DNA from: Phytohabitans sp036906915
GTDB lineage: Bacteria > Actinomycetota > Actinomycetes > Mycobacteriales > Micromonosporaceae
NCBI RefSeq assembly: GCF_036906915.1
Contig: NZ_JBAKHX010000073.1
Location: 1-43,034, forward strand
Reading direction: 5' to 3'
Length of the DNA: 43,034 bases
Part shown: positions 24,404 to 32,350 of the stretch, piece after piece
Layout of the letters: each line of letters begins with the position of its first letter
Numbering within the stretch: position 1 is the stretch's first letter
Program-made: the position numbers and the translations under genes
Notes under the pieces: model-generated
Database searches by the model: none
What the model was told of the DNA's origin: nothing
The model's input: the letters and a program-made list of their open reading frames with translations, nothing else

Positions 24404-25180
24404 TCACGAAGGCGTGGGAGCTTCCTCGTCGACGGCGCGGAACAGGGCGGCGACCTCGGTCTGCGTCAGCCGGCGGGTGCGACCGACCTTGATGTTGCCC
24501 AGTGAGATCGGGCCGATCCTGGTGCGGATCAGCCGGGACACCGGGTGCCCCACCTCGTCGAGGAGCCGGCGCACGATGTGCTTGCGCCCCTCGTGCAGCG
24601 TGATCTCCACCTGCGCGGTCCGCCCGACGGTGTCGACCACCCGGAACGCGATCGCCTTCGCCGGGCCGTCCTCCAGCTCGACACCGGCCAGCAACTTGCG
24701 CCCCACGCCGCGCGGCACCGGCCCGGCGACCTCGGCCAGATACGTCTTGGGCACCTCGAAGGACGGGTGCGTCAGCCGGTGCGCGAGAGCGCCGTCGTTG
24801 GTGAGCAGCAGCAGTCCCTCGCTGTCGGCGTCGAGCCGCCCGACGTGATAGACCCGCTGCTCCAGCGTGCCGATGTAGTCGGCGATCGCCTCCCGGCCAC
24901 GCTCGTCGGCCATGGTGGACACCACACCGCGGGGCTTGTTCATCGCCAGGTAGACCAGCCGGCTGTCGGTGACGACCCGCTCGCCGTTGACGTGGATGAC
25001 AGCGGTCTTCGGGTCGACCTTGTCACCGAGGCTGGCCACCTTGCCGTCGACGGTCACCCGGCCGCGGGCGATCAGCTCCTCGCTGGCACGCCGGGACGCG
25101 ACCCCGGCCGACGCGAGCACCTTCTGTAGCCGCTCACCGGTCGTCTGGTTCGCCCTCGCAGCTGGCCGTTTACTGGGCAT
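24404..25180 (-). CDS. rluB: Pseudouridine synthase, RluB/RsuA family
   Basis: Isomerises a uridine of rRNA, in the RluB type U2605 of 23S rRNA. An N-terminal S4 RNA-binding domain (RLQKVLASAGVASRRASEEL) precedes the catalytic domain with GRLDADSEGLLLLTNDG, whose Asp is the catalytic residue, and the KHIVRRLLDEVGHPVSRLIR segment. The length of 258 residues is usual. ATG 25180 overlaps the scpB stop by 11 nt, showing coupling. The RluB name follows from the scpAB context; family-level assignment is firmer than the site. Confidence 0.92.
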   Translation of the reverse strand: MPSKRPAARANQTTGERLQKVLASAGVASRRASEELIARGRVTVDGKVASLGDKVDPKTAVIHVNGERVVTDSRLVYLAMNKPRGVVSTMADERGREAIADYIGTLEQRVYHVGRLDADSEGLLLLTNDGALAHRLTHPSFEVPKTYLAEVAGPVPRGVGRKLLAGVELEDGPAKAIAFRVVDTVGRTAQVEITLHEGRKHIVRRLLDEVGHPVSRLIRTRIGPISLGNIKVGRTRRLTQTEVAALFRAVDEEAPTPS

Positions 25181-26246
25181 CGGCGAACTCGTCCACGTCG
25201 TCGGGCAGGAACGGGGCCAGCGGCGGCAGCTCGTCGACCGCGTTGAGACCGAGCTTTTCCAGGAACAGCACCGTCGTACGGTACAGGTGCGCGCCGGTGT
25301 CCGGTTCGGTGCCGCACTCTTCGACCAGGCCGCGCGAGACCAGGGTGCGGATGACGCCGTCGCAGTTGACGCCGCGGATGGCGGAGATGCGCGATCGGGT
25401 GACGGGCTGCTTGTACGCGATCACGGCGAGGGTCTCCAGGGCGGCCTGGGTCAGCCGCACCGACTGCCCGTCGAGCACGAACCGCTCCACGTACGGCGCG
25501 TACGCCGGCCGGGTGTACAGCCGCCAGCCGCCAGCCGCGCGGCGCAGTTCGAACCCGTGCCCGGCGCTCGTGAAGTCCTCGGCGATCCGGGTGAGCGTCG
25601 CGGCGATTCGGTCGGTGGGCTGCTCCAGCACCTGCGCCAGCACGATCTCGCTCACCGGCTCGTCGACGACCAGCAGGATCGCCTCCAGCGCCCCCCGCAA
25701 CTCGGCGTCGTCGATCAGCGCCAGCGCATGCTCCGGGGCCTTCTCCTTGGCACCGACCGCAGCAGCAGCAGCGGCCACGACCGCCGCCTCGGCCTCGATG
25801 GCGTCGGCCTCCGCCTCGGCCACCTGCCCGGCGACAGCCGCAGCGTCCGCAGCCGGGACCGGCACGGCGTCGCCGGCCTCCACCGCCTCCGGCGCGCCAG
25901 CGGCTTCCGCGACGGCGCCCATGTCGAAGGCGGACAGCGACTCGATGTCGTCGACCGGGTCGGCCTCCACGGCGGACCCGGCGTCCGCCGCCGCTTCCCG
26001 CGTGGCGTCGCTGGCCTGCTCCGCCTCCACCGCATCACCAGCCGGCGCGGCCTCCACCGCGGACCCGGCCTCCGCGGCCGATTCTCCTGTGGCGTCGCTC
26101 GCCTGCTCCGCCTCCGCCTCGGCTTCCGGCTCCGGCGGGGCGGGGTCGGTGGGGCGTTCGGAGGGCGGCACGTAGTCGGGGCGGTCCCAGGGCGGCACCC
26201 ATCCGGCGGCCTGTTCGGCCAGGGACTCCGGCCGTTCGTCACTCAT
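25170..26246 (-). CDS. scpB: Segregation and condensation protein B
   Basis: The ScpB subunit of the SMC-ScpAB condensin that compacts and segregates chromosomes. The two winged-helix domains occupy residues about 165-345 (ELRGALEAILLVVDEPVSEI, then TQAALETLAVIAYKQPVTRS and ISAIRGVNCDGVIRTLVSRG). The first 160 residues are a disordered Ala/Glu/Asp-rich extension that contains an imperfect duplication around EQASDATGESAAEAGSAVEA and EQASDATREAAADAGSAVEA. It overlaps scpA by 8 nt and rluB by 11 nt. The extension makes it much longer than the roughly 190-250 residues usual in other bacteria. Confidence 0.93.
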   Translation of the reverse strand: MSDERPESLAEQAAGWVPPWDRPDYVPPSERPTDPAPPEPEAEAEAEQASDATGESAAEAGSAVEAAPAGDAVEAEQASDATREAAADAGSAVEADPVDDIESLSAFDMGAVAEAAGAPEAVEAGDAVPVPAADAAAVAGQVAEAEADAIEAEAAVVAAAAAAVGAKEKAPEHALALIDDAELRGALEAILLVVDEPVSEIVLAQVLEQPTDRIAATLTRIAEDFTSAGHGFELRRAAGGWRLYTRPAYAPYVERFVLDGQSVRLTQAALETLAVIAYKQPVTRSRISAIRGVNCDGVIRTLVSRGLVEECGTEPDTGAHLYRTTVLFLEKLGLNAVDELPPLAPFLPDDVDEFADAQ

Positions 26247-27345
26247 CCCGGCTGTCCTCGGCTTCCTCGTCCGGCAATGCTTCCGCGTCCGGCAACGCTT
26301 CCCCGTCCGGCAATGCTTCCCCGTCCGGCAATGCTTCCCCGTCCGGCAATGCTTCCCCGTCCGGCAATGCTTCCCCGTCCGGCAATGCTTCCCCGTCCGG
26401 CAATGCTTCCCCGTCCGGCAATGCTTCCCCGTCGGGCGTTGGTTCCTCCGCCGCCGCGTCCTGCACCGGCGACCCTGCGTACTCGTCGATGTCCAGGTCG
26501 GTGCCCGCGTCGTCGCCGCCGGTCCAGCGCACGGTCAATTCTCCCAGCGCCTGCACCTGCGCGAATCCGACCAGGCCTTCCCGGTACAGCTCCAGCAGCG
26601 CCAGGAAGCGCGCCACCACCTCAAGTGTCGACTGGCAGTCGGCGCACAGCACCCGGAAGGTGGCGGTGCCGGCCCGGCGCAGCCGGTCGCGCAGCAGGGC
26701 GGCGTGTTCGCGGACGCTGACGCGTACCTGGTGCACGTGGTCGATGGAGACGACTTTGACCGGTTTGGGGGTCATGGCCCTGATCGCGAGCTTCAGCAGC
26801 CGTTCGGGGCCGATGCCGAGAACCAGGTCGGGCAGGGCGTCGGCATAGCGGGGTTCGAGGGAGACCGAGCGCGGGTACCGCCGGGCGCCTTCGAATTCCA
26901 GGGCCGCGATGTGCGCCGCCGCCTCTTTGTACGCCTTGTACTGCAGCAGCCGCGCGAACAGCAGGTCGCGGGCCTCCAGCAGGGCGAGGTCGTCTTCGTC
27001 TTCGACCTGGGCGGTGGGTAGCAGCCGGGCGGCTTTGAGGTCAAGCAGGGTGGCCGCGATGATCAGGAACTCGCTGGCCTCGTCGAGGTCCCAATTGTCA
27101 CCCATCGCCCGGATGTAGGCGATGAACTCGTCGGTGACCTGGTGCAGCGCCACCTCGGTGACGTCGAGCTTGTGCTTGCCGATGAGCTGGAGCAGCAGGT
27201 CGAACGGCCCGGTGAAGTTCGCCAACCGCACGGTGAACTTGCCGGTCTCGGCCGGTGCGACGTCCGAAGGCGCCGGGGCCGCGACGTCGGTAGGAGGCAG
27301 GACAGGCGGATCCACACCCTGACCGTATGACACGGCCGTGCTCAT
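26239..27345 (-). CDS. scpA: Segregation and condensation protein A
   Basis: The kleisin subunit that bridges the SMC heads (368 residues). Kleisin features are FTVRLANFTGPFDLLLQLIG near residue 40, FLIIAATLLDLKAARLLP, and a C-terminal winged helix with FLALLELYREGLVGFAQ. ATG 27345 overlaps the stop of the M50-like gene by 4 nt; an in-frame extension upstream of it is not family sequence. The C-terminal tail carries eight identical PDGEAL hexapeptides and one PDAEAL, encoded by an 18-bp tandem repeat. The tail is acidic, near the end of the protein, and absent from ordinary ScpA. Confidence 0.94.
   Translation of the reverse strand: MSTAVSYGQGVDPPVLPPTDVAAPAPSDVAPAETGKFTVRLANFTGPFDLLLQLIGKHKLDVTEVALHQVTDEFIAYIRAMGDNWDLDEASEFLIIAATLLDLKAARLLPTAQVEDEDDLALLEARDLLFARLLQYKAYKEAAAHIAALEFEGARRYPRSVSLEPRYADALPDLVLGIGPERLLKLAIRAMTPKPVKVVSIDHVHQVRVSVREHAALLRDRLRRAGTATFRVLCADCQSTLEVVARFLALLELYREGLVGFAQVQALGELTVRWTGGDDAGTDLDIDEYAGSPVQDAAAEEPTPDGEALPDGEALPDGEALPDGEALPDGEALPDGEALPDGEALPDGEALPDAEALPDEEAEDSRDE
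26272..26436. repeat. 18-bp tandem repeat in the scpA 3' end
   Basis: The unit GGCAATGCTTCCCCGTCC is repeated in frame with very few changes (GCG for CCC in the first copy, one C for T in the second). It encodes PDGEAL (and one PDAEAL) on the minus strand. The near-identity between copies points to recent expansion and likely length variation between strains. Confidence 0.9.
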
Positions 27346-28007
27346 GCCCACATCCTCATCAGTGGCCCACCCACCAGGTCGAACAGCCAGTGCAGCAACG
27401 GCGCGCCGAACGGGAAGATCAGCAGTATCAGTAGCGCGACCACGCCCAGGTTGTTGTCGGCGAGCCAGTGCCGCGCCTTCAGCCCGCCCGCGGTGGGCCG
27501 GCGCATGCTCGCCCATAGCAGCCCGAACCCGTCCAGCGGCGGCAGCGGCACCAGCGCCAGCAGGCCGAAGCAGAGCAGGCCAACGGCGACTGACAGTAGC
27601 ATCTGGGCCCCGGCGGTCGGCGCGATCGCTCCGCGCAGTACGTCGGACGGCTCGTTGATGAGCAGGGCGGCTGAGTAGTCCGGGTACACGAGCGTGAACG
27701 CCAGCAGCCCCAGTTCGCCGAGTACCAGACCGACGAGCGGGCCGACGGCGTACACGATCGCCTGCCGCCCGCGGCCTCGCGGCGGATCGTCGACGCCGTG
27801 TCCCCAGCCGGTGCCGCCGAGGGCGGCGGCGACGGCGCCGAACGGGTCGAGGTCGCGGCGCGGGTCCGGCAGCAGCGGCACCCGCCCAAAGAGGTGTCCC
27901 ACCCACCGAAGCACGAGCCGGAGCATGACGGCGCGCACGGTGACCGCGAGCAGGAACGCGATGACGAGGCCGGCGAACGACGCCGGCTGACCGAGCGCGA
28001 AAAGCAC
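27342..28007 (-). CDS. M50-like (site-2 protease-like) membrane protein
   Basis: A 221-residue multi-pass protein. The layout matches short M50B proteins: a first helix, LLPDPRRDLDPFGAVAAALG where family members have NPxxHIDPxGT, and FGLLALVPLPPLDGFGLL matching the NPxPxLDG motif. The HExxH zinc site expected in the first helix is replaced by VRAVM (within LLAVTVRAVMLRLVLRW), so proteolytic activity is unlikely. The GTG start is 6 bp behind parA and the stop overlaps scpA, so it is part of the parA-scpAB operon. Confidence 0.8.
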   Translation of the reverse strand: MLFALGQPASFAGLVIAFLLAVTVRAVMLRLVLRWVGHLFGRVPLLPDPRRDLDPFGAVAAALGGTGWGHGVDDPPRGRGRQAIVYAVGPLVGLVLGELGLLAFTLVYPDYSAALLINEPSDVLRGAIAPTAGAQMLLSVAVGLLCFGLLALVPLPPLDGFGLLWASMRRPTAGGLKARHWLADNNLGVVALLILLIFPFGAPLLHWLFDLVGGPLMRMWA

Positions 28008-28013
28008 CGCCGG

Positions 28014-28943
28014 TTACCGCTCGGACTGGGCGGCGATCACCTCGCGGGCCAGCTGCCGGTAATTGCGCGCACCGGAAGACGCGGGGTCGAGGGTGGTGAT
28101 CGGTGCACCGGCCACTGTGGACTCGGGGAACTTGACCGTCTTGGTGATGACGGTCTGGTACACCTTGTCGCCGAACGCTTCGACGACCCGCTGCAACACC
28201 TGCCGGCAGTGTGTGGTGCGACTGTCGTACATGGTGGCGAGGATGCCCTCGAGCTCGAGGTCGAAGTTGAGCCGCTCGCGCACCTTGTCGATGGTGTCCA
28301 GCAGCAGCGCCACGCCGCGCAGGCTGAAGAACTCGCACTCCAGCGGGATCAGCACGCCGTGCGCGACGGTGAGCGCGTTGATGGCCAGCAGGCCGAGCGA
28401 GGGCTGGCAGTCGATGAGGATGTAGTCGTACTCCTTGCGCACGCTGCGTAGCACGCGCGCCAGGGCCATCTCGCGGGCGACCTCGTTGACGAGCTGGATC
28501 TCGGCGGCCGACAGGTCGATGTTGGCCGGCAGCAGGTGCAGGCCGGCGACGTCGGTCTTGATGAGGACGTCTTCGGCCATAACGTCGTCCTGCATCAGCA
28601 GGTTATAGACCGAGAGGTCCAGATTGTGCGGGTTGACGCCGAGCCCGACGGAGAGCGCGCCCTGGGGGTCGAAGTCGACGAGCAACACGCGCCGGCCGTA
28701 CTCGGCGAGCGCCGCGCCCAGGTTGATCGTGCTGGTGGTCTTGCCGACGCCGCCCTTCTGATTGGCCAGGGCGATGATGCGGGCCGGACCGTGCCGGTCG
28801 GTGGGCATCGGCTCGGGGATGGGTCGCCGCATGGTGTACGCCGTGGGATCCGCGGGGCCGAGGTCGGCACCCAGGTCCATCGCGTGCTGTTCCGCGCGCA
28901 GGGTGGAGGTCCACGACTCGACCCTCTCACCGTTACCAGCCAT
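28014..28943 (-). CDS. ParA-family ATPase (Soj-like)
   Basis: A 309-residue ParA/Soj-type ATPase. The deviant Walker A is NQKGGVGKTTSTINLG, Walker A' is LLVDFDPQGALSVGLG, and Walker B is YILIDCQPSLGLLAINAL. The first 45 residues are a basic/acidic extension. I chose ATG 28943 because it lies behind a G-rich ribosome-binding segment; an in-frame start at 29009 adds a Ser/Arg-rich stretch without similarity. No parB or parS-like site is next to it, so it is a second, scpAB-linked ParA, as in other actinobacteria, and not the origin-proximal ParA. Confidence 0.92.
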   Translation of the reverse strand: MAGNGERVESWTSTLRAEQHAMDLGADLGPADPTAYTMRRPIPEPMPTDRHGPARIIALANQKGGVGKTTSTINLGAALAEYGRRVLLVDFDPQGALSVGLGVNPHNLDLSVYNLLMQDDVMAEDVLIKTDVAGLHLLPANIDLSAAEIQLVNEVAREMALARVLRSVRKEYDYILIDCQPSLGLLAINALTVAHGVLIPLECEFFSLRGVALLLDTIDKVRERLNFDLELEGILATMYDSRTTHCRQVLQRVVEAFGDKVYQTVITKTVKFPESTVAGAPITTLDPASSGARNYRQLAREVIAAQSER

Positions 28944-29083
28944 GGCCTGCTGCGCCCCCTCCCGACGACCGCTCCGCGTCGGACCCGACCGGACCGCTGC
29001 TGCCGCCACACGGAGCCCGGGTCGTTGCCCGACTGTACGCTACGGTCCTGGTCTCGGCCCGGGCGACACTCCGACGGACGGCC

Positions 29084-29968
29084 TTAAGAGAGTGCCCGGG
29101 GATGCGCCGTCACATAGACCTCGCGCAGCCGCTCCACAGTAACCAACGTGTAGACCTGTGTCGTGGTCACGGACGCGTGACCCAGCAGCTCTTGCACCAC
29201 CCGCACATCGGCCCCGCCATCAAGCAAATGCGTAGCGTACGAGTGACGCAACGTATGCGGCGACACGGCTCTGGGCCCATCTACCGGCAGGCCGGCACGC
29301 TGAGCCGCGCGGTGCAGGATCGTCCAGGCGCTCTGCCTCGACAGTGGACCGCCGCGCGCGTTGAGGAACACGACCGGTGTGCTCTTCTTGACAAGTTCCG
29401 GCCGGGCGCGCACCAGATAGGCGTCCAGCGCCTCGCAGGCGTAGCCGCCAACCGGTACCAGGCGGGTTTTTCCGCCCTTGCCGCGCAGCAGCGCGGTGCC
29501 CTCCTCGCGGTCCAGGTCGTCGATCGCGGCGCCGACCGCCTCGGAGATACGCGCCCCAGTGCCGTACAGGAACTCCAGCAGCGCCCGGTCGCGCAAGCCG
29601 AGCGCGTCGCCACCGTCGACGGCCGCGAGCAGTCGCTCCACCTCGGACACATCCAGGGCCTTGGGCAGCCGGCGCGGCGGCACCGGCGGGCGCACGTCGC
29701 GGCTGGCGTCGGCCTCGACCAGGCCCTCGCGCACCGCGAACCGGTGCAGGCCGCGGACCGCGCTGGCCGCCCGCGCCGCCGACGCAGCCGACAGCGGCTG
29801 ATGCTCGGCGTCGCCGGCGCGCAGCGCGGCGACATGCGCTGTGATGTGCGCGGGCGCCACCGTCCGCAGGTCGGTGACGCCGTCCGCCGCCAGTGTCATC
29901 GTGTACCGGTCGAGGTCGCGCCGGTACGACGCGAGCGTGTTCGCCGACAGGCCACGTTCGACAGTCAA
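29084..29968 (-). CDS. xerD: Tyrosine recombinase XerD
   Basis: Resolves chromosome dimers at dif with XerC. The catalytic set is complete: Arg140 (GARISEA), Lys164 (GKGGK), His238 and Arg241 (PHTLRHSYATHLL), His264 (LLGHASVTTTQVY) and Tyr273. The N-terminal core-binding domain begins VERGLSANTLASYRRDLDRY. The listed start is TTG 29968, but the conserved lead-in VSTYLDHLTVERGL lies just upstream in the same frame, with no usable ATG/GTG/TTG. A GTG with a nearby purine-rich stretch at 30019-30021 would fit perfectly if one base were added after its third codon. The true start is thus probably about 30021, with a frameshift or sequencing error between. Confidence 0.93.
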   Translation of the reverse strand: MTVERGLSANTLASYRRDLDRYTMTLAADGVTDLRTVAPAHITAHVAALRAGDAEHQPLSAASAARAASAVRGLHRFAVREGLVEADASRDVRPPVPPRRLPKALDVSEVERLLAAVDGGDALGLRDRALLEFLYGTGARISEAVGAAIDDLDREEGTALLRGKGGKTRLVPVGGYACEALDAYLVRARPELVKKSTPVVFLNARGGPLSRQSAWTILHRAAQRAGLPVDGPRAVSPHTLRHSYATHLLDGGADVRVVQELLGHASVTTTQVYTLVTVERLREVYVTAHPRALS

Positions 29969-30061
29969 ATGGTCCAGGTACGTAGAAACGGCCCGCTCTA
30001 TACCCGTCGCTATGCTGTCACCTCTTCGTTCGCGACTGCGGGGCTCGGTCGCTGCGCTCCC

Positions 30062-31189
30062 TCACTGCTCGCGCTCACCGATTACCTCCTCCAGCGCCGT
30101 GCTGGCCATACCGTGCGCCTCGGCGACCGGGCCGTAGGTGACGTGCCCGTCGTGCGTGTTCAGGCCCTTGGCCAGCACGGAGTCGCGCCGCAGCGCCTCG
30201 CGCCAGCCGTGGTTGGCCAGTTCGAGAGCGTACGGGAGGGTGACGTTGGTCAACGCGTACGTGCTGGTGTGCGGCACCGCGCCGGGCATGTTGGCCACGC
30301 AGTAGAAGACCGAGTCGTGCACCTTGTACACCGGGTCGGCGTGCGTGGTCGGCCGCGAGTCCTCGAAGCAGCCACCCTGGTCGATGGAGATGTCGACGAG
30401 CACACTGCCGCGCTTCATGCGGGAGACCAGTTCGTTGGAGACCAGCGTCGGCGCCTTCGCGCCGGGCACCAGCACCGCGCCGATCACCATGTCGGCGTCG
30501 AGCACCGCGCGCTCCACCTCGTATGCGTTGGAGGCAACGGTCTGCAGGTGACCCTGGTAGATGGCGTCCGCCGAGCGCAGCTTGTTGATATTGCGGTCGA
30601 GCAGCAACACCTCGGCCTGCATGCCCAGCGCGATCGCGGCGGCGTTCATGCCGGACACGCCGGCACCGATGACGACCACCTTCGCCGCGTACACGCCGGA
30701 GACGCCGCCCATCAGCACGCCGCGGCCACCACCGGAGCGCATCAGGTGGTACGCGCCGACCTGCGGGGCGAGCCGGCCGGCCACCTCGGACATCGGCGCC
30801 AGCAGCGGCAGCGTCCGATCGGCGGCCTCCACCGTCTCGTACGCGATCCCGGTGACCCCGCGGTCCAGCAGCGCGTCGGTGCACGCCTTCGACGCGGCCA
30901 GGTGCAGGTAGGTGAACAGCACCTGCCCGGCGCGCATCCGATGATGCTCCTCGGCGATCGGCTCCTTCACCTTCAGCACCAAGTCGGCGGCGCCCCACAC
31001 GTCGTCGGCGCTGGGCAGGATGTGCGCGCCCGCCACGGCGAACTCGGCGTCGGTGATCGAGGAGCCGAGACCGGCGCCGGACTCGACGTACACCTCGTGG
31101 CCGCCGCGTACGAACTCGTTGACGCCCGCGGGGGTGATCGCCACCCGGTACTCGTGGTTTTTGACCTCGCGCGGGATTCCAACCTTCAC
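30062..31189 (-). CDS. ald: Alanine dehydrogenase
   Basis: NAD-dependent interconversion of L-alanine and pyruvate plus ammonia (375 residues). Family signatures are VGIPREVKNHEYRVAITPAG at the N-terminus, YLHLAASKACTDALLDRG, and the Rossmann motif VVVIGAGVSGMNAAAIALGM near residue 170. GTG 31189 follows GAAAGGGG; an open frame extending to 31285 adds a non-conserved Arg/Gly-rich piece. Upstream, divergent to a TM2 gene, lies a long inverted repeat, a candidate site for an AldR-type (Lrp/AsnC) or GntR-type regulator. No aldR lies in the window. Confidence 0.95.
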   Translation of the reverse strand: MKVGIPREVKNHEYRVAITPAGVNEFVRGGHEVYVESGAGLGSSITDAEFAVAGAHILPSADDVWGAADLVLKVKEPIAEEHHRMRAGQVLFTYLHLAASKACTDALLDRGVTGIAYETVEAADRTLPLLAPMSEVAGRLAPQVGAYHLMRSGGGRGVLMGGVSGVYAAKVVVIGAGVSGMNAAAIALGMQAEVLLLDRNINKLRSADAIYQGHLQTVASNAYEVERAVLDADMVIGAVLVPGAKAPTLVSNELVSRMKRGSVLVDISIDQGGCFEDSRPTTHADPVYKVHDSVFYCVANMPGAVPHTSTYALTNVTLPYALELANHGWREALRRDSVLAKGLNTHDGHVTYGPVAEAHGMASTALEEVIGEREQ

Positions 31190-31347
31190 GTTGCCGACAC
31201 CCCTTTCCCGGACGGCGCCGCGGCGGCCCCGTTGCCCCGCGATCACGCCCAGCGTCCGCGCCGGCAGCGTAGCTCCGGCCGACACCTTGGTCAGGCGGCA
31301 CGATGACAGCCGGTAGGCGAGCCGGCTAACGAAGTGTCAACCTTATG

Positions 31348-31375
31348 CACAGTGTCTCACATCGTGGACACTGTG
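31348..31375. promoter_or_regulatory. Inverted repeat between ald and TM2 gene
   Basis: CACAGTGTC-N10-GACACTGTG has perfect 9-bp arms with centres about 19 bp apart, roughly two helical turns when counted across the spacer. It lies between divergent ald and the TM2 gene, about 160 bp from ald and 39 bp from the TM2 ATG. This is a classic place for a dimeric regulator site controlling one or both genes. Confidence 0.5.
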
Positions 31376-31413
31376 CCCGGCACCGCCTGGTCTGATCACT
31401 ATGGTGGCGCCTC

Positions 31414-31674
31414 ATGACCAATCCTCAGTACCAGCAGTACCCGCCGGGCGGCGTCTCGGACAAGAGCAAGCTCGTCGCGGGCCTTCTCGGCATCTTCCTC
31501 GGCGGCTTCGGCGTCGGCCGGTTCTACATGGGTGACACGAAGACCGGCGTGCTCCAGCTGGTCGTCACCATCGTCACCTGCGGCCTCGGCGGCATCTGGG
31601 GTTTCATCGACGGCATCCTGATCCTGGTCAACGGTGGCGTCGACGGCCAGGGCCGCCCGCTGCGCGACTCCTGA
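31414..31674 (+). CDS. TM2 domain-containing protein
   Basis: An 86-residue membrane protein. A Tyr/Pro/Gln-rich N-terminus is followed by the TM2 domain: a first helix in LVAGLLGIFLGGFGVGRFYM with the Gly-rich turn, and a second helix in LQLVVTIVTCGLGGIWGFID. Function is unknown in bacteria. It stands alone on the plus strand and ends 12 bp before a strong bidirectional hairpin. Confidence 0.9.
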   Translation: MTNPQYQQYPPGGVSDKSKLVAGLLGIFLGGFGVGRFYMGDTKTGVLQLVVTIVTCGLGGIWGFIDGILILVNGGVDGQGRPLRDS

Positions 31675-31686
31675 CGGACCCGCCTT

Positions 31687-31722
31687 CCGGGGCCAAGGCA
31701 CGATCGCGTGCCTTGGCCCCGG
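31687..31722. terminator. Bidirectional terminator hairpin
   Basis: CCGGGGCCAAGGCACG pairs perfectly over 16 bp with CGTGCCTTGGCCCCGG around an ATCG loop. It lies exactly between the convergent TM2 gene and the Nudix gene and has no U-tract, as is common for actinomycete terminators. Confidence 0.85.
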
Positions 31723-31729
31723 CGCGTCT

Positions 31730-32350
31730 TCAGCGCACCAGCGGGGTGTTCGCGGGGCGCAGCGTCGTCCAGTTGGCGTCTCGCGCGCGGGCGGCGGCGA
31801 GAACGCCGCCGACCGCCGCCGCGTTGGTGATCTGACCGGCGAAGACACGGGCCACGGCCTCGTCCAGGTCGTACCACGCGACCTCCAGACCGGCCTCCTC
31901 ATCGTGCCGCTCGTGGCGCTCCCCATCGGGTACCGGTGACAGGTCGCGCGCCAGGAACAGCCGGATCACCTCGTTGGAGCAGCCCGGCGACGTGTGCAGG
32001 TCGATCAGCAGGTCGATCCGGCCCGCGTTCAGGTCTGCCTCCTCCGCCAGCTCGCGTAGCGCCGCCGCCGGCAGGTCCTCCCCGTCGACGTCCATCAGGC
32101 CGGCGGGCAGCTCCCACAGCCGCCGGCCCAGCGGGTGACGGTACTGGCGCACCAGCACCACCTGGTCACGCTCGTCGACCGCGACGACGCCGACCGCCCC
32201 GACGTGCCGCAGGTAGTCGCGCGCGGCCACCCCGCCGCCCGGCATGGTCACCTCGTCGGTCACGACCTCGAACATCGCGCCATTGAAGCGCTCATGCCGG
32301 GCGACGACCCCGTACTCGTGCGCTTGGTGTCCCTCAGACCCTTCACTCAC
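31730..32350 (-). CDS. Nudix hydrolase (ADP-ribose pyrophosphatase-like)
   Basis: A 206-residue Nudix enzyme. The ADPRase-type context VGVVAVDERDQVVLVRQYRH and ELPAGLMDVDGEDLPAAALR precedes the Nudix box RELAEEADL, with the metal-binding REXXEE kept. The stop lies 8 bp behind the terminator hairpin. The GTG start overlaps pyrG by 4 nt, so it is cotranscribed with CTP synthase, as in Mycobacterium (Rv1699-Rv1700 order). Confidence 0.9.
   Translation of the reverse strand: MSEGSEGHQAHEYGVVARHERFNGAMFEVVTDEVTMPGGGVAARDYLRHVGAVGVVAVDERDQVVLVRQYRHPLGRRLWELPAGLMDVDGEDLPAAALRELAEEADLNAGRIDLLIDLHTSPGCSNEVIRLFLARDLSPVPDGERHERHDEEAGLEVAWYDLDEAVARVFAGQITNAAAVGGVLAAARARDANWTTLRPANTPLVR

Noticed and set aside
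26272..26436. CRISPR-like array
   Set aside because: The 18-bp units are contiguous without spacers and keep the scpA frame, so this is a coding tandem repeat.
24969..26720. 583-codon plus-strand frame with RPAMLP-like repeats
   Set aside because: It is antisense to rluB, scpB and scpA; its repeats are the complement of the scpA 18-bp repeat.
29102..31306. 734-codon plus-strand frame opposite xerD and ald
   Set aside because: Both minus-strand genes show complete catalytic motifs; the plus frame has no recognisable domain.
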